NCBI GenBank assembly: GCA_964497975.1
Contig: CAZCFO010000002.1
Location: 196,243-260,242 of the forward strand
Origin: JABFSS01 sp964497975
Lineage (GTDB): Bacteria > Patescibacteriota > Gracilibacteria > Peribacterales > Peribacteraceae
DNA length: 64,000 nucleotides
Reading direction: 5' to 3'
Below the pieces are notes generated by a model. That model saw nothing but the letters and a program-made list of their open reading frames with translations, was not told where the DNA came from and did not search any database. Positions 39,730 to 48,766 of the stretch are shown here, piece after piece (position 1 is the stretch's first letter; every line of letters starts with the position of its first letter). The translations under genes were made by a program, and so were the position numbers.

Positions 39730-42270
39730 ATGACACGCTTCCACCGTTTGATCGGGTCCGTCGCCGCTGTGGCAATGCTGATCCCGACCGTTCCCGCCTT
39801 TGCCGCATTCAGCGACGTCGGCGCCAAGGCACAGTATTCGGCGGCCATCAACGCGCTGCAGAAGAAAGGCGTTCTCCAGGGCTACGCGAACGGCACGTTC
39901 AAGCCCTCCGCCCGCATCAACCGCGCGGAATTCGTGAAGATCATCGCCGCAGCCGCTTTCGATGCCGACTTCATCGAGAAATGCAAAGACGACAAGGCGC
40001 CCTTCCATGATGTGAACGGGGACGACTGGTTTGCGAAGTACGTCTGCGTCCTGCGGACGACCAACGCGGTGAGCGGCTATCCCGACGGCACCTTCCGCCC
40101 CGGGACCGACATCAACTTCGCCGAGGCGTCCAAGATCCTCGCGACCACTTACTCCACGATGTTCCAGGAGAACGGCGAGGAATGGTTCACGGGGCCCGTC
40201 CGCAAGCTCGAATCCGCCAAGGCCATCCCCGACTCCGTGGCCAAACTGGATTCGTTTCTCACGCGCGGCGAAATGGCGGAGATGATCTGGCGGCTCACGG
40301 AGAACAAGACCGACCAGCCCACAAAGGGACTGCTCAACCTGCAGCACCCCGAACTGAAGATCAACACCGCGTCCGACAGCGTCCAGTTTGCGACGTCCTG
40401 CACCGACCTGCAGGCATTCGCCGCGACGGCGCAGGCGACCACGCGCACCGACATGTACTACATGAAGGGTGGTCCCGTGATGATGGAGGCCGATGGAGCC
40501 GTGCCGCCCATGGCCCCCGCCCCCAATGCCGGCGCCGCCAAGACCGCCGGAGGGGATTACTCGCAGACCAACGTGCAGGTGCAGGGCGTCGACGAGGCCG
40601 ACATCGTCAAGACCGACGGCACCTACCTGTACGTGCTCAGCACGCGCGAGAAGCCGGTCATCCGGATCGTCCGCGCCACGCCCGCCTCGTCCATGAAGGT
40701 GGAGAGCACGATCGATCTGGGCGCGGAGATCACGCCCACGGAGTTGTACGTGGATGACGGCAAGCTGATCGTCATCGGACCGAAGATGTTCGCCTATCCC
40801 ATGCCGACGTTCCGCGACAGCGCGCAGGGCAAGATGATGGCGCCGGGCATCTGGCCCGGCCCGTCGTACATCCAGCGGACCGACGTGCGCATCTACGACG
40901 TCTCGAACGCCGCGAGCCCCACGCTCGACCGCACGGTCTCGTTCGACGGGTATTCCGTCTCGACCCGCAAGATCGGCAGCAGGCTCTACCTCGTGCTGCA
41001 GCAGCCGATGCCCTACTGGGGCGGACCGGTCATTATGAATTCCGGATCCCCGGCGATGGAAAAGCCTCTGGTGCCGCAGTTTGAGGATTCGCGCACCGGC
41101 AAGACGGTCGACGCGGCGCCCTGCGCCAGGATCGCCATCCTTCCGCGCGTGCCCTCGCCGCAGTACATGACGGTCGCGATGGTGCCCACCGACAGCACCG
41201 CGAAGGAGGTGAAGACCACGGTGGTGCTCGGCAGCGCGCAAAACGTGTACGCCTCGCTTCAGAACCTGTACGTCGCCACCTCGCACTGGAATTACCGCTG
41301 GACGGACGTCTTCGCCCAAGACCAAGAAAAGACGCGCATCTACCGCTTCGCATTCACCGAAACGGGCGCGGAACTCAAAGCCCAAGGCGAGGTCCCCGGC
41401 CACATTCTCAACCAATTCTCGATGGACGAGCATGAAGACCACTTCCGCATCGCCACGACCATCCAGCAGTGGGACATGGAAGGCAGCCAATCCACGAACG
41501 ACGTCCACGTGCTGGGCATGGACATGAAGGAAACCGGCGCCGTGACCAACATCGCTCCCGGCGAAACCATCTACTCCGTGCGCTTCATGGGCGACCGCGC
41601 GTACATGGTCACCTTCAAGACCGTCGATCCGTTCTTCGTCATCGACATGAGCAACCCCCGGAATCCCAAAGTGCTCGGCGCGCTCAAGATCCCCGGCTTC
41701 AGCAACTACCTGCACCCGTACGACGACACGCACGTGATCGGCTTCGGCAAGGACGTGGACGAGTCGATCGACGCCGACAAGGTGCACTCGACGGACGCGA
41801 TCTACTACACGGCCGTCCAGGGCCTGAAGATGGCGATGTTCGACGTCACGGACGTCGCGAACCCCAGGCAGATGTTCGTGGAAGTGATCGGCGACCGCGG
41901 CACCGACAGCCCGCTCCTCAGCAATCACAAGGCGCTGCTCTTCGATAAAGACCGCGGCCTGCTCTCCTTCCCGATTCTCGTGACCAAGCGCCCCGCCGGC
42001 ACCGAGAAGAGCGCTGACGGCAACCCGTACTTCCAGGGCGCCTACGTGTACAACGTCAACCTCCAGAAGGGCTTCGGGCTGCGCGGCACCATCACGCACT
42101 ACGACAACACCGATGAATTCATCAAGGCCGGCAGCTACTGGTACGGCGGCGAGCGCGACATCCAGCGCATCGTCCGCATCGGCAGCCAGCTGCTCACCGT
42201 CTCCGACGCCCAGGTCCGCAGCCACGACGAGGCCACGGTGAAGGAGGCGGGGAAGGTGGAGTTGAAGTGA
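39730..42270 (+). CDS. SLH-anchored beta-propeller surface protein
   Basis: An 846-aa secreted protein with a signal peptide (to about residue 24). Three SLH modules occupy residues 25-190 (GYANGTFKPSARINRAEFVK, GYPDGTFRPGTDINFAEASK, SFLTRGEMAEMIWRL). A large beta-propeller domain of the Beta_propel (PF09826) type follows, recognised by QGVDEADIVKTDGTYLYVLS and repeated strands ending RLYLVLQQ, SVRFMGDRAYMVTF and HVIGFGKDVDE. It is probably a wall-bound S-layer-associated protein. It is followed by a family-2 hairpin that may terminate transcription. Confidence 0.92.
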   Translation: MTRFHRLIGSVAAVAMLIPTVPAFAAFSDVGAKAQYSAAINALQKKGVLQGYANGTFKPSARINRAEFVKIIAAAAFDADFIEKCKDDKAPFHDVNGDDWFAKYVCVLRTTNAVSGYPDGTFRPGTDINFAEASKILATTYSTMFQENGEEWFTGPVRKLESAKAIPDSVAKLDSFLTRGEMAEMIWRLTENKTDQPTKGLLNLQHPELKINTASDSVQFATSCTDLQAFAATAQATTRTDMYYMKGGPVMMEADGAVPPMAPAPNAGAAKTAGGDYSQTNVQVQGVDEADIVKTDGTYLYVLSTREKPVIRIVRATPASSMKVESTIDLGAEITPTELYVDDGKLIVIGPKMFAYPMPTFRDSAQGKMMAPGIWPGPSYIQRTDVRIYDVSNAASPTLDRTVSFDGYSVSTRKIGSRLYLVLQQPMPYWGGPVIMNSGSPAMEKPLVPQFEDSRTGKTVDAAPCARIAILPRVPSPQYMTVAMVPTDSTAKEVKTTVVLGSAQNVYASLQNLYVATSHWNYRWTDVFAQDQEKTRIYRFAFTETGAELKAQGEVPGHILNQFSMDEHEDHFRIATTIQQWDMEGSQSTNDVHVLGMDMKETGAVTNIAPGETIYSVRFMGDRAYMVTFKTVDPFFVIDMSNPRNPKVLGALKIPGFSNYLHPYDDTHVIGFGKDVDESIDADKVHSTDAIYYTAVQGLKMAMFDVTDVANPRQMFVEVIGDRGTDSPLLSNHKALLFDKDRGLLSFPILVTKRPAGTEKSADGNPYFQGAYVYNVNLQKGFGLRGTITHYDNTDEFIKAGSYWYGGERDIQRIVRIGSQLLTVSDAQVRSHDEATVKEAGKVELK

Positions 42271-42278
42271 TAAGGAAA

Positions 42279-42351
42279 GCGGCAGTGTCATCCTGAGCCC
42301 GACGAAGGACGACACTGCCGCGCTGCATGGTTCGACGAGCTCACCATGACA
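42279..42351. repeat. Family-2 composite repeat (two modules)
   Basis: Module 1: GCGGCAGTGTC-ATCCTGAGCCCGACGAAG-GACGACACTGCCGC, a strong hairpin. Module 2: TGGTTCGACGAGCTCACCATGACA. The same two modules in the same order occur at 60508-60567. It lies just after the beta-propeller stop and ends a few bases before the folD -10. Confidence 0.8.
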
Positions 42352-42355
42352 GCGC

Positions 42356-42367
42356 TATGATGTGTCC
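42356..42367 (+). promoter_or_regulatory. Leaderless -10 for folD (TATGAT-N6-ATG)
   Basis: TATGAT at 42356-42361, six bases, ATG at 42368. It decides between this ATG and the in-frame GTG at 42362. Confidence 0.6.
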
Positions 42368-43213
42368 ATGACCGCCCTCCTCCTCGCCGGCAAAGACGTC
42401 GCCGACGCAATGTTCAAGGACCTCGCACCGCTGGTGAAGACCCTCGATCCCAAGCTCGTAATCGTGCAGGTAGGAGACGATGGCGGCAGCGAGAGCTATA
42501 TCCGGCAGAAGATGAAGAGCTGCGCCGCGGTGGGTCTGCGGAGCGAGCACATCCACCTGAAGGCTGATACGACCAAGACCGATCTCTTTTCGACGATTGA
42601 TCGTCTCAACGCCGACAGCGACGTGACGGGCTTCATCGTCCAGTTGCCGCTGCCCGGCCATCTGCAGGAATTCGTGCCGCAGGTCATCAAGGCCATCGAC
42701 CCGAAGAAGGACGTCGACGGTTTCGGCGCGTACAACCTGGGCAAGATGTTCCTCTCGTCGGAATTCGAGCACCTGCCGCCTGCAACGCCGTCCGGCATCA
42801 TCGAGATGTTGAAGTTCTATAAAATCCCGGTCGCCGGGAAGCACGCGGTGATCGTCGGGCGCAGCAACATCGTGGGCAAGCCGCTCTCGGTGATGCTGCT
42901 CAATCGAGACGCAACGGTGACGGTCTGCCACAGCAAGACGAAAGACCTGAAGGCCATCACGCTGCAGGCCGATATTCTCGTGGCTGCCGTCGGCAAGCCG
43001 AAGATGATCACGAAAGACTTCGTAAAACCCGGTGCGGTGGTGATCGACGTTGGCACCAGCAGAGTCGACGGCAAGCTGACAGGCGACGTGGATTTTGAAG
43101 TTGTAAAAGAGATCGCCTCGGCCATCACGCCGGTCCCGGGAGGCGTTGGCCCGCTGACCGTCGCAAGCCTGATCCGCAACACGGTGCGGGCGAAACAGAG
43201 GCAGTGCCTGTGA
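42368..43213 (+). CDS. folD: Methylenetetrahydrofolate dehydrogenase/cyclohydrolase
   Basis: Bifunctional enzyme converting 5,10-methylene-THF to 10-formyl-THF, supplying one-carbon units for the purine pathway encoded nearby (purF, purD). It has 281 aa. Motifs are ESYIRQKMKSC with the catalytic Lys, VQLPLPGH, DPKKDVDGFG, PATPSGIIEML (usually PCTPxG), VIVGRSNIVGKPLSVML, and PVPGGVGPLTVASL. The start is fixed by TATGAT-N6-ATG. Confidence 0.97.
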   Translation: MTALLLAGKDVADAMFKDLAPLVKTLDPKLVIVQVGDDGGSESYIRQKMKSCAAVGLRSEHIHLKADTTKTDLFSTIDRLNADSDVTGFIVQLPLPGHLQEFVPQVIKAIDPKKDVDGFGAYNLGKMFLSSEFEHLPPATPSGIIEMLKFYKIPVAGKHAVIVGRSNIVGKPLSVMLLNRDATVTVCHSKTKDLKAITLQADILVAAVGKPKMITKDFVKPGAVVIDVGTSRVDGKLTGDVDFEVVKEIASAITPVPGGVGPLTVASLIRNTVRAKQRQCL

Positions 43214-43217
43214 AATT

Positions 43218-43245
43218 TTGACAAATTTTCAAATAATTTTATATT
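43218..43245 (+). promoter_or_regulatory. Consensus promoter (TTGACA-N16-TATATT), leaderless
   Basis: TTGACA at 43218-43223, TATATT at 43240-43245, seven bases to ATG 43253. Confidence 0.7.
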
Positions 43246-43252
43246 GTTGTCT

Positions 43253-43981
43253 ATGGGCGCTGTAGAGACCATGGGCGAATTCTTTGCCACCATGGCGAAG
43301 AACGATGCAATGCGGCAGATGCAATTTCAGGCAGTCATAAGGGAATTGCAGGAACACCATATCCTCACCCGGTCGCGCATTCTCGACATCGGCTGCAACG
43401 AAGGATTGTTCACGCGGATGCTGGCGTCACCGCCGCGGGAGTACCAGATGACCGGCATTGATTCCGGCGCGCCATTCATCAAATTCGCAAGAGATCAGGA
43501 AGTGAAGCGGTCCCTGGGCATCAATTATGTACATATTGATGCTCGCCAGTTTGAGTCAGCGCAGCCCTTTGACGCCGCCGTCTGCGTGATGGTGCTGCCG
43601 TATGCAAAAGATCCGGAAGCGTTGCGCGGTCTGTTTGCATCGGCGTTCCGCAATCTGCTGACCGGGCGCCGGCTGACATCCGTGGTTCTGCATCCGGAGT
43701 TCAAAGCGCAGGGGAAAGTCGTGGGCAACAAAATCTACACGCCGGAAAATGCCGACACCGTGTACGTCCAGATGCTGAATACCGATGGAAAGGGGATGTA
43801 TGGAACGAGAACGCGGCAGTTTACCCGCGAGCAGTACGAACATGCCGCACGGCATGCTGGTTTCACTGATGTCGTATGGAAGGATGTGATGCCGGCCGAT
43901 GAGCAGCTGCTGACCAAGAGCCCCGAGTTCTGGCAGTCTGTGCTCCAGGAAAAGCCGTATGCGCTGCTGACCGCCCGGTGA
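43253..43981 (+). CDS. Class I SAM-dependent methyltransferase
   Basis: A 242-aa Rossmann-fold methyltransferase. Motif I is ILDIGCNEGLFTRML, the acidic ribose-binding end of strand 2 is GIDSGAPFI, motif II-like YVHIDARQFE, and AAVCVMVLPYAKDPEALRGL resembles the class that methylates small molecules. The C-terminal part has QFTREQYEHAARHAGFTDV, typical of lipid/quinone or small-molecule methyltransferases. Substrate is unknown. A strong AT-rich promoter is spaced for leaderless translation. Confidence 0.88.
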   Translation: MGAVETMGEFFATMAKNDAMRQMQFQAVIRELQEHHILTRSRILDIGCNEGLFTRMLASPPREYQMTGIDSGAPFIKFARDQEVKRSLGINYVHIDARQFESAQPFDAAVCVMVLPYAKDPEALRGLFASAFRNLLTGRRLTSVVLHPEFKAQGKVVGNKIYTPENADTVYVQMLNTDGKGMYGTRTRQFTREQYEHAARHAGFTDVVWKDVMPADEQLLTKSPEFWQSVLQEKPYALLTAR

Positions 43982-44181
43982 CGATGGCGACCCCGATCAG
44001 GAACACCATGAGGACGAAGCAACGGCAGCAGGCAAACTAGACCGTTCCATCGTCCAGTGGAACCTCCGGCCATAGCTTTGGAATGCAGAAAACTGTCGTA
44101 GGAAAAAGTGAACCACGCAATCAACTCTTCACCCTTTCCATGGACTTCCGCAGAGTGTTCTTGCACTCTTTCTTCCTCCTC

Positions 44182-44472
44182 ATGGCGACCGACATGACAG
44201 CCCCGGCGACAAAGCAGGATCTGCAGGATTTTATGAAGCATATCGATGGGACTATTGCTGATCTCTATAGGGCAAACGAACAATGGAAAGATGAAATCAA
44301 AGGAGAATTGATGGAATACATGGATTCCAAGGAAAAAGATCTCCGACTGCACTTTGATTTCACCGTCGAGAACATCCGTCACGACCTGCGCGGTGCGCAC
44401 CATGACGATATCGACAACCTCAAAATACGCGTCACGCGCCTGGAACGGCATACGAAGCTGCGCGGAGCGTAA
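44182..44472 (+). CDS. Small coiled-coil protein
   Basis: A 96-aa polar helical protein: ATKQDLQDFMKHIDGTIADL, ENIRHDLRGAHHDDIDNLKI and a heptad-like end RVTRLERHTKLRG. Similar small coiled coils are common orphans in CPR genomes. The start at 44182 lacks the Lys/Phe-rich extension of the open frame and sits behind a pyrimidine-rich leader like those of groES and groEL. No function known. Confidence 0.6.
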   Translation: MATDMTAPATKQDLQDFMKHIDGTIADLYRANEQWKDEIKGELMEYMDSKEKDLRLHFDFTVENIRHDLRGAHHDDIDNLKIRVTRLERHTKLRGA

Positions 44473-44536
44473 GAAGCTTTTGCCGGCGCTTGCGCAAAAC
44501 ACCGCCGAATTGATTTGCCCCCGGACCCTTTCCCCG

Positions 44537-44548
44537 TACAATGTGGGC
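44537..44548 (+). promoter_or_regulatory. Candidate purF-region promoter (TACAAT-N6-GTG)
   Basis: TACAAT at 44537-44542, six bases before a GTG that opens a 41-codon frame ending just before purF. Confidence 0.45.
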
Positions 44549-44674
44549 GTGGAGATGTCGTCCGACGCCTTTTCGGCTTTCCCCGTCCTGGGAAAAGCCA
44601 TGCTTTTCCACGTTGTAACTCACGAGAGTCCACTCACAGCATCTTTGTGTTGTGAATTGGAAGCTGTGAGTTGA
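44549..44674 (+). CDS. Possible 41-aa leader peptide before purF
   Basis: Frame from GTG 44549 (MEMSSDAFSAFPVLGKAMLF, then HVVTHESPLTASLCCELEAVS) to a TGA nine bases before the purF ATG. Start supported by TACAAT-N6 spacing. The second half is encoded by hairpin E. It could be a leader affecting purF translation by re-initiation, or a chance frame. Confidence 0.35.
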   Translation: MEMSSDAFSAFPVLGKAMLFHVVTHESPLTASLCCELEAVS

Positions 44675-44675
44675 A
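44613..44675. repeat. Word-repeat hairpin E (AACTCAC words)
   Basis: Left part TAACTCACGAGAGTCCACTC, right part TGTGAATTGGAAGCTGTGAG followed by TTGAA. ACTCACAGC pairs with GCTGTGAGT. It shares 19 of 20 bases with the right arm of hairpin D at 10668-10690 and ends eight bases before the purF ATG. Confidence 0.8.
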
Positions 44676-44682
44676 ATTTTTT

Positions 44683-46188
44683 ATGTGTGGAATCATCGCC
44701 GTCTCCGGCTTCCGTGACGTCATCCAGGATCTGTATGACGGCCTCATCGTGCTCCAGCACCGCGGGCAGGACGCCGCGGGCATCGTGACCTTCGACAACC
44801 AGTTTCATTTGAAGAAGAGCAACGGCATGGTGCGCGACGTATTCCACTCGCGCTCCCTCTCGCGCCTCAAGGGCCCGATGGGCATCGGCCACGTGCGGTA
44901 CCCGACGGCCGGCTGCAGCAGCGAATTCGAGGCGCAGCCCTTCTTCGTGAACTCCCCTTTCGGCATGGCGCTGGCCCATAACGGCAATCTGACCAACGCC
45001 GACAGGCTCTCCAGGGAAATCCGCGAGCAGGATTACCGGCATCTCAACACGACCTCCGACTCCGAAGTGCTCCTCAACGTCTTCTCGCTGGCGCTCCGCA
45101 AGCAGCGGCCCTCCAACCTGACGCCGGATCACGTGTTCCGAGCCATCAAGACGGTGTTCCGCCGCTGCAAGGGCGCGTACTCCGCCGTCGCGCTCATCGG
45201 CGGGCACGGCATCGTGGGCTTCCGTGATCCGCACGGCATCCGCCCGCTCCAGCTGGGCAAGCGCAAGTACGGCATGAAGGAGGAATACATGATCGCCTCC
45301 GAGAGCACGGTCTTCAAAGCCCTCGACTACGAATTCATCCGCGACATCCGTCCCGGCGAAGTCGTTTTCATCGACCGTCACAACCGGCTCCACTCCCGTG
45401 TCGTCAAAAAAGGCGACCTGTCCCCGTGCCTCTTCGAGTGGGTTTATCTTGCTGCGCCGGATTCCACGATCGACGGCGTCAACGTCTACAAGGCGCGCGT
45501 CCGCATGGGCGAGGCTCTGGCCGAGCAGATCCGCAAGAGCGGCATCAGGATCGATTCGGTGATCCCCATTCCCGATACCGGCCGCCCCGCAGCCGCCGGT
45601 CTGGCCGACCGCCTGAAGGTCCGCTACCGCGAGGGCTTCGTGAAGAACCGCTACATCGGCCGCACGTTCATCATGCCGGGCCAGGAAATCCGCAAGCGGT
45701 CGCTCAACTTCAAACTCCATCCCATCGAACTCGAATTCAAGGGCAACAATGTGCTGCTCGTGGACGACTCCATCGTGCGCGGCAACACGAGCCGCAAGAT
45801 CGTGGAGATGGCCCGCAAAGCCGGCGCGAAGAAAGTCTACTTCGCCTCCGCCTCGCCCCCGATCATCGGGCCGGACCCGTACGGCATCGACCTGCCCACG
45901 ACGGGCGAACTGATCGCCGCGGATCATTCCATTGCGGAGATCTGCAAAGCGATCGGCGCGGACGGCCTCTTCTATACGACCGTCGACGATCTGCACAAGG
46001 CGGTGCGCATCGGCAATCCGAACATCAAGCATTTCAGCGAAGGATGCTTCACGGGAAAATACCCGACACCCGAGGTGAACAAGAAGATGCTGATCAGGCT
46101 CGGCTGCATGCGGAACACGACGCGCGAGAACGCCAGTGCGTCGACGGATGAGGAGGGGGAGGGGTATCGGGCGATGACACTTCTGTAA
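44683..46188 (+). CDS. purF: Amidophosphoribosyltransferase
   Basis: First committed step of purine synthesis: PRPP plus glutamine to phosphoribosylamine. It has 501 aa. The ATG at 44683 places the nucleophile Cys directly after Met (MCGIIAVSG), as needed for the N-terminal glutaminase. HRGQDAAGI, GHVRYPTAG and the acceptor LAHNGNLTN confirm that domain. The C-terminal transferase domain has the PRPP motif VLLVDDSIVRGNT and IPDTGRPAAAG. No propeptide or extra Cys-ligand segment is seen. Hairpin E precedes it and hairpin F follows its stop codon, then purD. Confidence 0.98.
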   Translation: MCGIIAVSGFRDVIQDLYDGLIVLQHRGQDAAGIVTFDNQFHLKKSNGMVRDVFHSRSLSRLKGPMGIGHVRYPTAGCSSEFEAQPFFVNSPFGMALAHNGNLTNADRLSREIREQDYRHLNTTSDSEVLLNVFSLALRKQRPSNLTPDHVFRAIKTVFRRCKGAYSAVALIGGHGIVGFRDPHGIRPLQLGKRKYGMKEEYMIASESTVFKALDYEFIRDIRPGEVVFIDRHNRLHSRVVKKGDLSPCLFEWVYLAAPDSTIDGVNVYKARVRMGEALAEQIRKSGIRIDSVIPIPDTGRPAAAGLADRLKVRYREGFVKNRYIGRTFIMPGQEIRKRSLNFKLHPIELEFKGNNVLLVDDSIVRGNTSRKIVEMARKAGAKKVYFASASPPIIGPDPYGIDLPTTGELIAADHSIAEICKAIGADGLFYTTVDDLHKAVRIGNPNIKHFSEGCFTGKYPTPEVNKKMLIRLGCMRNTTRENASASTDEEGEGYRAMTLL

Positions 46189-46265
46189 ACGAATTTCGAA
46201 TTACGAATCACGAATACGTGCCAGGAGAAATTCCTCATTCCTTATTCGTAATTCGTTATTCGTTG
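46189..46265. repeat. Word-repeat hairpin F (GAATTACGAAT words)
   Basis: Left arm ACGAATTTCGAATTACGAAT and TCACGAATACG, loop near GTGCCAGG, right arm ATTCCTTATTCGTAATTCG and TTATTCGTT. It begins at the base after the purF stop codon and ends before the purD promoter. Same word set as hairpin H. Confidence 0.85.
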
Positions 46266-46281
46266 GTTAGAGAAGTATTGG

Positions 46282-46293
46282 TATGATCCGGTC
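46282..46293 (+). promoter_or_regulatory. Extended leaderless -10 for purD (TTGGTATGAT-N6-ATG)
   Basis: TATGAT at 46282-46287 with TTGG before it, six bases to ATG 46294. Confidence 0.65.
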
Positions 46294-47649
46294 ATGAAAA
46301 TCCTCCTCGTGACCTCCTCAGCCCGCGGCCACGCATTAGCCGACGCTCTTCATCGCAGCCCCCAAAAGCCCGAGATCATTTCTGTCTGCGCCAACCGCAA
46401 TCCCGGCGTGCGTGCGCTCGCGTCCGAAATGCACGTGATGAACGTGATGGATTTTCCGGCGATTCTCGAGATCGCGAAGAAAACACAGCCCGATTTCGCC
46501 GTCATCGGTCCCGATGACCCCATCGGCGGCGGCCTCGCCGACGCGCTGGAGGAAATCGGCATCAAGAGCATGGCGCCCAAAAAGAGCTTGGCGCGTGTGG
46601 AGAGCAGCAAGGGTTTCACCCGGGAACTTCTGCGAAAGCACGGTGTGGACGCCTCGCCCAAATACCGGTTTTTCGACCGCCGTGAGAATTCAAGTCCAGA
46701 CCGTCTGGAAGAGGAAAAGTCGCTGTATGCCTTCATGACGCAGGACCTCAAAGGCAACTACGTGGTCAAGTACGATGCGCTCAAGGGCGGCAAAGGCGTG
46801 AAGGTGAGCGGCGAGCACCTGCAGAACGTGGACGAAGGTGTCGCGTACGCGATGGAGTGCCTGGACGAATGCGGCCGCGTGGTGATCGAAGAGAAGCTCG
46901 TCGGCGTGGAATTCAGCCTGCTGTCGTTCGTCTCCGGCAGGCGCGTCGTAGACATGCCCGCGGTACAGGACCACAAGCGCGCGTATGAAGGCGACACCGG
47001 ACCAAACACCGGCGGAATGGGCACCTATACAGACGCCAATCACTCGCTGCCCTTCCTGACGCCGGCGGACCTCTCCCGGGCTTCGGAAATCAATCGCCAG
47101 GCCGCGGACGCGTTGCTCAAGGAATGCAGCGAGCCGTTCAAAGGCATCCTGTACGGCGGATTCATCGCCGTGCGCGACGGCGTGCGTTTGATTGAATTCA
47201 ACGCCCGGTTCGGTGATCCCGAAGCATTGAATATCCTCCCGCTCCTCACATCGGACTTTGTCTCGATCTGCCAGGGCGTGATCAGCGGAGAGCTGTCGCC
47301 GGAGATGGTGACATTCGAAAAGAAGGCCACTGTCTGCAAGTACATCGTGCCCAAGAGCTATCCCGAGAAAAAAGACGAGAAGGGCATGGAAGTGACCTTC
47401 CCGGAGAACATCCCCTCCAACGCCCGGTTATTCTTCGGCGATCTGGCGGAGAACGACGCGGGAAAGTTCCTCCTGGGAGGTTCGCGCACCGCGGGCATCG
47501 TGGGCATCGGCAAAACCATCGCGGAAGCGGAGAAAGTCGCGCAGTCGCTCTGCAAACAGGTGCAGGGACCGGTGCGTTTCCGCGGGGACATCGGCACGCA
47601 ACAGCTCATCGACGCCCGCAAAAACGTGATGCAGCGCCTTCGCTCCTGA
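46294..47649 (+). CDS. purD: Phosphoribosylamine-glycine ligase
   Basis: Second step of purine synthesis, directly after purF; joins glycine to phosphoribosylamine with ATP. A 451-aa ATP-grasp enzyme: N-terminal HALADAL (family H-A-L motif), GPDDPIGGGLADAL, Lys-rich ATP lid YVVKYDALKGGKGVKVS, VVIEEKLVGVEFSLLSFV, QDHKRAYEGDTGPNTGGMGT and LIEFNARFGDPEA. It is slightly longer than usual because of an insertion near residue 130 (FDRRENSSPDRLEEEKS). Own leaderless promoter. Confidence 0.97.
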   Translation: MKILLVTSSARGHALADALHRSPQKPEIISVCANRNPGVRALASEMHVMNVMDFPAILEIAKKTQPDFAVIGPDDPIGGGLADALEEIGIKSMAPKKSLARVESSKGFTRELLRKHGVDASPKYRFFDRRENSSPDRLEEEKSLYAFMTQDLKGNYVVKYDALKGGKGVKVSGEHLQNVDEGVAYAMECLDECGRVVIEEKLVGVEFSLLSFVSGRRVVDMPAVQDHKRAYEGDTGPNTGGMGTYTDANHSLPFLTPADLSRASEINRQAADALLKECSEPFKGILYGGFIAVRDGVRLIEFNARFGDPEALNILPLLTSDFVSICQGVISGELSPEMVTFEKKATVCKYIVPKSYPEKKDEKGMEVTFPENIPSNARLFFGDLAENDAGKFLLGGSRTAGIVGIGKTIAEAEKVAQSLCKQVQGPVRFRGDIGTQQLIDARKNVMQRLRS

Positions 47650-47653
47650 TTTT

Positions 47654-48766
47654 TTACCATCCCAGCAGCTTCTTCCAGAGCGGCCTTTTCGCTCTCTGCT
47701 GTTTTTCCTTCTCCAGAGCAGCAAACCGCGTGACATCCGCTGCGGCCTGCGGCACTTCTATTGTCTCTTTCGGATTCAGTTCCCGCACCTGCCATCCCCG
47801 GGAAGTTTTCTCCATCGGAAGATATTCCAGCTGCGGACGGCCTTGCTCGTCGGTCTTCACCGTCGTGAAAATCATCTGCCGGGGTTCCTTACGGTCACTC
47901 TCCGGAAATTTGGGACCGCGCTTTCCCCACACATCGAATCCAGCCGGAAAAGCCAGGGTGCCCGCCTGCAGGAAAAATGTGCGGGCGTGTTCCGGGTGTG
48001 TCTTCAGAAAAGCATACAAGCTTTCGGCCTCATTTGCCGGAAGGCGAACTGCCACCGCAACTACGGATCCAGAGCGGGCGTTGGCGGTCGAGTCCGTGTA
48101 TGTGCGGCTGGTGTAGTAATAGACGAGTTCCTTTTCACCTGATGAGGCCTGACGGAGGGCAATAGATTCCGCGGAAGGAACGAATGTCGCTTCATTCAGG
48201 ACGCTATACAGATGCCTCCCGCCGTCTTCAACGCACACAGCCGGGCTCCAATCGGGTTCGTCTGGAATGCCGCTTCCCCGCACCGTCGACAATCCGCCTT
48301 CGACACCGGGCACATCGTCGGGTCGTAAATGCAGGTGACAGAGAACAGTACCCGATTTTTTTAAACCATCGAGAACGCGACCTATTTCGTCTTGTTCCGG
48401 TGGCGCCTCTGCGGCTGCCCGCGTCCCATCAGCAAGAACAATTGCCGGAGTTGCGGATGCCGGCATACGAACAGGCGCTTCGGATGCCTGAGAAGGCGGG
48501 GAGGCCCGGGGCGATGGTGGGGAAGCAGCGGGAGCAGGTGAATTCTGCTCTCGTCGCGCCGGGCGCTGGTTGTCGCGTTGTCTCAATGCCGTCGCCTGGA
48601 GACGGCGACGGATGCTGTCGGTAACAGCCCTTTGCTGCCCCTGTAGATCCTCCAACACCAGCCCATCCTCGCTCAGGAGAACACTCTCCGGACCCTTTCC
48701 TTCTCCAAAATTCACCATCCTAAGCATCTGGGCTATTTCCGAATCGGACAATTCACGTGAATCCAT
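47654..48766 (-). CDS. Hypothetical protein with proline-rich linker
   Basis: A 370-aa soluble protein. N-terminal helical part (SDSEIAQMLRMVNFG), a Pro/Ala/Ser-rich disordered linker at about 75-125, and a folded C-terminal alpha/beta half with GTVLCHLHLRPDDVPGVEGG, KELVYYYTSRTYTDSTANAR, ANEAESLYAFLKTHPEHART and FDVWGKRGPKFPESDRKEPR. It ends basic (KKLLGW). Perfect TATAAT lies eight bases before the ATG. It converges with purD. No family recognised. Confidence 0.7.
   Translation of the reverse strand: MDSRELSDSEIAQMLRMVNFGEGKGPESVLLSEDGLVLEDLQGQQRAVTDSIRRRLQATALRQRDNQRPARREQNSPAPAASPPSPRASPPSQASEAPVRMPASATPAIVLADGTRAAAEAPPEQDEIGRVLDGLKKSGTVLCHLHLRPDDVPGVEGGLSTVRGSGIPDEPDWSPAVCVEDGGRHLYSVLNEATFVPSAESIALRQASSGEKELVYYYTSRTYTDSTANARSGSVVAVAVRLPANEAESLYAFLKTHPEHARTFFLQAGTLAFPAGFDVWGKRGPKFPESDRKEPRQMIFTTVKTDEQGRPQLEYLPMEKTSRGWQVRELNPKETIEVPQAAADVTRFAALEKEKQQRAKRPLWKKLLGW

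Noticed and set aside
39076..42315. 1079-codon minus-strand frame opposite the beta-propeller gene
   Set aside because: His/Val/Arg/Asp/Leu-rich composition typical of the antisense of GC-rich genes; the plus strand has clear SLH and propeller motifs.
46189..46265. CRISPR-like short repeats
   Set aside because: Words are 6-10 bp without regular spacers and form an inverted, not direct, array; no cas genes are present.
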